Origin: Erythrophleum ivorense
Lineage: Eukaryota; Streptophyta; Magnoliopsida; Fabales; Fabaceae
Length of the DNA stretch: 64,000 nucleotides
Assembly (NCBI GenBank): GCA_026724425.1
Contig: JAIUCV010000003.1
Coordinates: 41,875,283-41,939,282, forward strand
Direction of reading: 5' to 3'
Both the position numbers and the translations under genes were made by a program. The notes under the pieces are model-generated. The model was not told the origin of the DNA and ran no database searches. It saw only the letters and a list, made by a program, of their open reading frames with translations. Positions 58,010-64,000 of this stretch are shown in pieces. Numbering within the stretch: the stretch's first letter is position 1; each line of letters opens with the position of its first letter.

Positions 58010-58410
58010 TTTATTTGCATATTATTTATTGTGTTATACCTAATTTATTTTAATATTTTATTAGATTTATAACATTGCTTATGTTTATTAATATTTTGAT
58101 ACACATATTATTGTTGAGATTAAATATTAGTAATTATTGCCTTTTAATTAGTTAAATTTCTTAGAAAACTATTTTGTGAATAATTTTTAAATTTATTAAA
58201 TAACAATTTTATGTTGGTCAAATATATTTAATTCTTGTTATATTGTAAAAAGTAATAAATTTATGTGTATTTTTGTCAAAATAGATTTAATTGTAACTTA
58301 TTTTCTAGTTTCAAAAGAAAGTTTATAAATGTTTTCATAATAAAAAGGAGTACTATGTAATTAAATCATTTTTAAGAAAAGAAGAGAGTATTTTATCTTA
58401 TTTTTTATCC
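58010..58410. repeat. AT-rich dispersed repeat, related to 43720-44170
   Basis: Diverged second copy, same orientation; see the entry at 43720 for the shared blocks. Noncoding. Confidence 0.5.
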
Positions 58411-58540
58411 CAAAAAAAAAGAATGACAATGGTGCTCATCATAGCAATAGTAAAGGTGGAGATGACGACGGTGTTGTGTGGTGTGGCAAGAGTGTGGTGA
58501 TGGCAGTAGAGGTAGTAGAAGAAATGATGATAATGGGAGG

Positions 58541-58742
58541 GCCTAGAGATGACAACTACACAAGTTAGGGGTCAAGGAACATATCCTGCTCTCATCCCCA
58601 CCAACCAATCCCCTAGTATAGGAGAAAACTCCATTTTAGCTCCTCAAGTCTTCTGGACTTCAAAATTTAAAAAAAAAATACTGAGTTTTTTCTTTCCCCA
58701 AGTCATCCGCATTCATTCTTGAAAAATCCTTAATAGGCTGGA
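58541..58742. repeat. Dispersed ~200-bp repeat, copy 2
   Basis: Partner of 37668-37885. This copy is not interrupted: GATGACAACTAC leads into CACCAACCAATCCCC and CTCAAGTCTTCTGGAC without an inserted LTR. Sequence to its left (58430-58540) is rich in GATGG/GTGGTG motifs. Confidence 0.7.
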
Positions 58743-58989
58743 ATGAATAAGTTCTCTTATCTATGTCCTGCTTGCTTTATAATCTAAAGTCTCTTATCTC
58801 ATTTGTCAAAGGCTCCAACCAAAAATATTCCAAAAGTATATCTCGAGGGCCTATATGTGTGTGTGTGTGTGTGGATTTGCAATGGAAGATAACACAAATA
58901 TATATATATATATATATATAAAGGTAAATTAAGTGATAATAAAGTATAAAAAAATTATTAAAAAAATATGGTTAAATTTTAAAAAAGTT

Positions 58990-59145
58990 TTAAATTATTT
59001 TAAAGTTATCTTGAAATTATTTATATCCAATAGAATAATATATATATATATATATATAGATATAATAAGATAAGAATACAAGTAAAGTTATCTTAAAATT
59101 ATTTATATCCCATAGAATATATATATATATATATAAGAAAGAAGT
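58990..59145. repeat. ~78-bp tandem duplication ending in (AT)n
   Basis: AAAGTTATCTT(G/A)AAATTATTTATATCC(C/A)ATAGAAT occurs near 59001 and 59074, each followed by an (AT)n run. It may belong to the start of the LTR that ends at 61181. Confidence 0.75.
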
Positions 59146-59499
59146 TAGTTTAAATTTTTATGATTTCTAGTTTAAATTTTTATGATTTCTACAAGCTTAA
59201 ATTAACCTAAATGAAAAAATATTCTACTCATTTTTCTACTTTTTCATTGTTTTGTCGCACACATTATCTCACACTATCTTAGGTACTTTTCCTTCTTTTC
59301 TTCTCTCTCTCTCTCTCTCCTTCATCTTCTTCTTTCTTCTTCAACACCTCCTACCCCTTTTCTTATTGTCAAAGGTAATACCTTGTACCATTAATTAATA
59401 TACACACACACATTTACACAGTACACACATGTCTATCCTTTTCTTTCTTTCTTCTGTTGAGTAATTGCTTTCACAATATATAAATACACACACATAATA

Positions 59500-61181
59500 T
59501 AATACGACTTTATATATATATATATATATAATATGAATTTAGATTAAAAATTAAGATTTAGGAATTTGAGAATTTCTGTAAATTAAAAGTTGATATGAAA
59601 TTGACTAATCTTATGAAGTAATTAAATTATAAAGGGATATGGATTTAAAAAGAGAATCTTGGATTCTCTAGGGTAGCTTTAATAAGGTCCTAAAGTAGTT
59701 TTAAAGTAACCTTAGAGTAACTTTACAATAATTCTTTAATAGTTTTGAATTAAATATTAATATTTTTATATATGTGTGATCTCTGCAAACTCTCGCTAAA
59801 GGCGTTTACTGTTTGAATTGCTATTTGATTGTCTTGTGAGCTAAGGAGAATTGATAACTGGGGTTTTTCCATGTGTGTGCGAACTATGTTTGTTATGTGG
59901 TTCATTAAATAAATAACTTTTTTTATCTTTCTAAGCATGGTACGGGTATATAAACTGGGTATGATATGATAAAGGAAATTATTGTTGAATTAATAGAATC
60001 TTGTCAAGCATGTTTGTAGCTGTAATATAATTTTGATGTAGCATTTCCTTTTCAAGCATGCTTATATGCTTTGTGAATGATGTCTATGCTTGATATGCAT
60101 TGGTGATAGGCTGAGGAGATGATGATGTTGATATACATATGAATTTGTGACCATGTGGTTTGCCTCCACTTCACGCACAGTGGTTGGCCTCTTATAAGGT
60201 CCCGTTCCTCAATACTTACCTAGTCGGGTTTGTAAAGGGAGAATGTGGGACAATGACACCCCCTGGTTTAGTTCCTTATTGAGGGGAGTCATAGTCTGGG
60301 CTTGGGCTTTGTACCTTTGGTTGAGTACATCTCAAGTATCGAAGGAGTTTTAGTTGGTCCAGTGTGTGGGGCAAATCGTGGATAAACCTATAATTCCAAT
60401 CAGTGGTATAAGGTTGGACGGAGAAATAAGGGAGGTTGCACATATTGCATATTATCATTTTTATATAACTCATTAATTATATCTTATGATCTTTTATGCT
60501 AATAATTAATAATAATGTTGATAGAATTGCATGTATGTCTATGGTATATTATTTGTATGCAGTTTTTAGATCGTATATACATGGTAAAACTCTAAGTTAC
60601 TGAGATGTTAGTGCTCACCCCTTTCTTTTAACACTTTCAGGTGAAGGATTGAATAGGAGGTAAGGGAAGGCATCAGAGGACTGAGCTTCTAGCTCTTATG
60701 CTCCCCGAGCATATGCTAGGTTACTGTTTATTGTTTGCCATAACCTTAGGATGTCTATTTAGTTTTATTATTCTTGGACTATAATATTTTAATTATGATT
60801 TAATCATTTTGGTGAATAAGACCTTGTTTTACTTATTTGTTATGCTTTGTAATTTGGGATTTACTTATGTGGACTAGGTACTTTAATTTATTTGCTAAGC
60901 TGCGGACTTTGAGTTTTTAGTGATTTGAATTGAATAAAACTGGCAGAGTCCTCTCATTATGAAATAATTATTGAGCAGGTATTTGTGTGGAAATAAGGTT
61001 GAGCCCTCATTTAGATCTTTATTTGTATTCAAAGAGGCAAAACCTCCATTGTTATATCAATATAAATACTTGGGCCTATGATTTACAGATGGGGTCCGTA
61101 GCCCATCATGCATATTTAGGGTCCTTATGACTAATGCTTTGAATTATATGCTAGTACTTAGATACTAGGATAGGTATTACA
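59500..61181 (+). repeat. 5' LTR (right part) of a truncated gypsy element
   Basis: The right edge is fixed by the GGTATTACA end and the primer site four bases later. The left edge is not visible and is given only roughly; it may lie as far left as 58900. Noncoding. Short frames such as 60276-60473 on the minus strand are chance. Confidence 0.5.
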
Positions 61182-61185
61182 TTTT

Positions 61186-61197
61186 TGGTATCAGAGC
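61186..61197 (+). other. Primer-binding site, initiator Met tRNA
   Basis: TGGTATCAGAGC follows the LTR end after four bases, as in the Tekay-type element at 5472. Confidence 0.85.
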
Positions 61198-61361
61198 TAA
61201 GTTGTTTTGTAGCCATTTGTTTGTTTCTCTTATTTTTCTCGCTTAGAGGTCATGGCGAGTAAATATTAGTATGTGCACTTCCCTTTATTTGAGTTTAGAT
61301 TTACATAAAATGTACTTTCTAACTCAAACCTTCTTTGGTTGTTTTACAAGAGTGGATAATA

Positions 61362-61832
61362 ATGGTGAACACCCGTAAAACCAACTCAAACCCACCTTCA
61401 CCTCCATCGCCTCAAAATCTACCCCTGCCTCTAGACAACGATGCTATCTTAAGGGAGTTAAAGGATCTGGTCCAAAATATAGGACAATAAGTAAATAGGC
61501 ATGAGTATGAGATAGTTGCGATAAGAGGACAAGGAGATAACATTGTCAATGAGAATGACCCTTTCAACGAGGAGGCCAATGAGCACCATTTTGAAAGTGG
61601 CCACAATATGCACGAACTGGGTCTTCACCTCAACTTGCTATTATCACAAAAGTTAGGGAGAGCTTTAGTAAATTTAAGCCTCTCATGTTTAAAGGAAAAT
61701 TGAACTCAGCTAATGAAGAGGAATGGGTGAAGCATCTAGAAAAGATCTTTAGGTTATGGAATGTACTTCTCAGCAAAAGGTATGAGTTGTCGAGTAGCTA
61801 CTACAAAAATCAGCCTAGCAATGGTGGGATAG
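61362..61832 (+). pseudogene. gypsy gag fragment, truncated
   Basis: ATG at 61362 opens MVNTRKTNSNPPSPPSPQN, a Pro-rich start seen in chromovirus gags, and is stopped by TAA at 61488-61490. After a frameshift near 61640 the capsid start appears as SFSKFKPLMFKGKLN and EEEWVKHLEKIF, matching the conserved gag pattern of a Pro-x-Phe-x-Gly segment followed by Trp and EMEKIF. Similarity stops near 61800, just before the next LTR starts, so the rest of the element is missing or was displaced. Confidence 0.7.
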
Positions 61833-63430
61833 TGATAAGCATGAATTTTATATGTTGTATTCTCCTTAATTTAGACATTTTAGTTCCAAATATGGTTTTA
61901 GGAGTCTAATTAAATGGAATTTGGTTTTAGTAACCATTTTTTACATTTAGGAATTAATTTACAAATTATTAGATTTTAATGCATAAATTTATCTGAAATA
62001 ATTTTGTGAAAATTCCTATTTGAGTTTTCCCACTCTTTTGTGCAGAATTTCAATGGACAATTAAAGCTTGAATGGTAAATTTGAATTAAAGAAGAGAGGG
62101 AAAGAGCATAGTCAACACAAATCTTGCACAAGCATCATTCTCTTGTTGACCAGCCTACATGCATAGTTCCATGTTGAACACAGCAACTCCAGCCATATAC
62201 ACTCACTCATAGAAAAACATGCATGTAAACACAAGAAGGCAGTCTCCAAACACCATACACAAAACATATGAATGGGCTTGTGAAGTTGTTGTGAGATGGT
62301 GAATGGAGAAGAAGCTGGAACAGAACAGAACAGACCTTGGTTTCAAGAAGAAGAAGGCTTGAAAGGTGAAGGAAGATGGAGCTGAGAATGATAACAAGCA
62401 GCTCTCACATCACTCGAGGCTTGCATGGGCTCTAGATTCACCATTAACACAGGATGAAAGAGCTGAGAATGATAAAGGAAGCTTAAAGAAAGAATTTCGA
62501 GCTTGAGAGAAAGCTCACAAGGGAATGAAGGAAGGTGCAGAACACATGGTGAGCTTTAGTGATTCGAGAAGAAGCTTTTGAGCTAAAACAGAAGAGGAAG
62601 CACGAGTTGTTGTGAAGAGTTGAGAAGAAGTAGCTTCTATCGTGGAGAACGTCAAGAAGAAGAAGACGTTGGGTCTGGATATTGTGTGAAGAATAATAAG
62701 GCTGAACAGCAGAGCATATCAAGAATAAGCTACGTAAATGAGCGGGGAGCTTGTGGAATTAAAATGCGAAGGAAAGCTGGTTGGGTGAGCTTCAAAGATA
62801 CGAAAAACAGCTGCATGGGACGTAAAAAGCAAAGTAAAGAAGCAGCTATAACATGCAGAAACATCATGTGGTATTAAGAGAAGGTTCGAACTAGCTACAA
62901 GTTAAGAAGCAGGTTGAAAACATGTTAAAGGCGAGCTGAATCACGTGGAAGCTTTGAGCTTGGCTGAAGAAGCAGAAACAAGAAGAAGCTACGTCTTTAG
63001 CTCAAGAAAATGCTGCATGGTTCGAAGAAAGCAACATGAGAAGCACGAGCTGAATTATAAGTCACCAGACCAAGAGCTGAGCTGAGAACAGTAATGAGCA
63101 GTTAACGTAAAGAGCACAATGCATAAGAGCAGAACGAAGAGAAGCTTAACATGGTGAAGGAAAGAGAGAAGAGAACGAGCTGGAGAGAACTCGAACAGAA
63201 CAAAGCTGAACGTGGTTTTGCATGAATCTTGATATTATATTCAATATGGAATGAAGTGGGGCCCATCGTATATATATAGAATAAACAAACATGAATAAAA
63301 AGAACAGAACGTGGGAGGGGCTGACGTTAAGAAAAATAACGAAAAGAAGAAGCTTGGACATGTGATTTTTTATAAAGAGAAGGAAGCTTCATTCTAACAC
63401 GTCTCCTTCGTTCATTTACGCCTCTCACAG

Positions 63431-63480
63431 TCCAATTCAATCACGCCTCAAACTCTCAACAGATCCTTGTCTATATATAG
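63431..63480 (+). promoter_or_regulatory. CAAT and TATA elements of the probable LTR
   Basis: TCCAATTCAAT at 63431-63441 and CTATATATAG at 63471-63480, about 35 bp apart, a standard plant promoter layout. Transcription would start near 63505, ahead of the CCATTCA-rich tract. Confidence 0.55.
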
Positions 63481-63660
63481 AACCATTCACTCCATCAACC
63501 ACGCCACATTCACTCATTCGGCCACCCATTCCCTTCATTCATCCATCCTACGCCATATTCCATCCTCTCCACTCCATAATCTCACCATTCATCCATTCAT
63601 TCTTCCATTCACTCGTCCACTCCATCCTCTTCTCATCCCTATTCCATCAATCCATCTCCA
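63481..63660 (+). repeat. CCATTCA/ATCC-rich low-complexity leader
   Basis: Many irregular copies of CATTCA, ATTCATCC and CTCCA in a pyrimidine-rich stretch that lacks G almost completely. It gives an open frame at 63467-63664 only because stop codons are rare in such sequence. Confidence 0.7.
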
Positions 63661-64000
63661 ATGAAGTTCTAATCTCCATCTTGAGGCTAGCTAGGAGGAA
63701 TCCCTGGAGAAGCTTGAATCCATGGATGAACATAGAGTTTTCAGCTAAGAATTTTCTTATTTTTCCTACACTTTTTCTCTTTCATCTATTATCTTGGTTA
63801 AGTTGTATTTGATAGGGAATTTGTGTAATTATAATTAGTGGCTGGTTAAACACTAATTAGGGAACCTTTTGTTGATTAATTGATCTGATTAATTTCAATA
63901 TTATCGGAATTTCCATGTATGCTTCGAAGGTGTTCAATAAAATACATGAATGAGATTATGTGCTTAAATATTTAATTTGAGGATTCCTTAATATTTAGTT

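Larger units (their letters stand above)
61833..64000 (+). repeat. Probable LTR running off the window
   Basis: Starts TGATAAGCATGAATTTTATATG at the point where the gag fragment ends. A 5' AG-rich part (62040-63400), a CAAT/TATA promoter, a CCATTCA-rich leader (63480-63660) and an AT-rich 3' part follow, the order expected of a plant LTR (U3, R, U5). The far end is outside the window, so the second terminus and the target duplication cannot be checked. Short ORFs here follow the low-complexity sequence. Confidence 0.45.

Noticed and set aside
63467..63664. 65-codon ORF in the CCATTCA-rich tract
   Set aside because: His/Ser/Pro low complexity caused by the nucleotide repeat; it starts at the TATA box.
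1..64000. CRISPR array, tRNA or rRNA genes
   Set aside because: No regularly spaced identical repeats and no cloverleaf or rRNA sequence seen; the tRNA-like matches are retrotransposon primer sites.

Overview
This window looks like nuclear DNA of a eudicot plant. It is AT-rich, dense in microsatellites and made almost wholly of plant transposable elements. I see no intact cellular gene, no rRNA, tRNA or CRISPR array, and nothing bacterial.

Region 1-2746 holds one copy of a ~1.26 kb sequence that recurs at 44026-45279, then low-complexity DNA. Region 2750-28881 is, in my reading, a single CACTA (En/Spm) transposon. It has degenerate CACTA-type ends, a TAA target duplication, arrays of AACCACGGTT-like subterminal repeats and a decayed transposase on the minus strand. 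Two LTR retrotransposons have inserted into it and inflated it from about 4 kb to 26 kb. The first is a Tekay/Del-type chromovirus (3172-12786, plus strand, duplication AATAC). The second is an Athila-type element (13775-26211, minus strand, duplication CCATC) carrying an extra ORF after pol. Both polyproteins are broken by stops and frameshifts.

Region 28885-38870 is AT-rich DNA with microsatellites, a 131-bp tandem duplication, an LTR-like block with a ~31-bp minisatellite, and a solo Athila-type LTR (36249-37662, duplication GGATA). At 38875-43137 lie an RNase H-like fragment and a DUF247 (UPF0481) pseudogene. The latter is the only recognisable host-type gene and is split by a solo Tekay-type LTR with a perfect AGCAT duplication.

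Region 46030-48631 is a knot of Reina-type chromovirus pieces in both orientations, including a complete-looking 897-bp deletion derivative with 201-bp LTRs. Region 49140-57085 is a 5'-truncated LINE split by a 6.25-kb hAT transposon (50477-56727, duplication ATTGGGAT). The hAT transposase is nearly intact, with five inferred exons, one frameshift in an A-run and a long Tyr/Pro/Gln/Ser-rich tail. The last 7 kb holds a truncated gypsy element (LTR end, tRNA-Met primer site, gag fragment) that stops where another probable LTR, with a CAAT/TATA promoter, begins and runs off the window.

The order of events can be read from the nesting: CACTA first, then Tekay and Athila inside it; LINE before hAT; DUF247 gene before the solo LTR. 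Coordinates of target duplications, LTR ends, primer sites and stop codons were read directly from the sequence. Clade names rest on protein motifs recognised by eye, without database searches.
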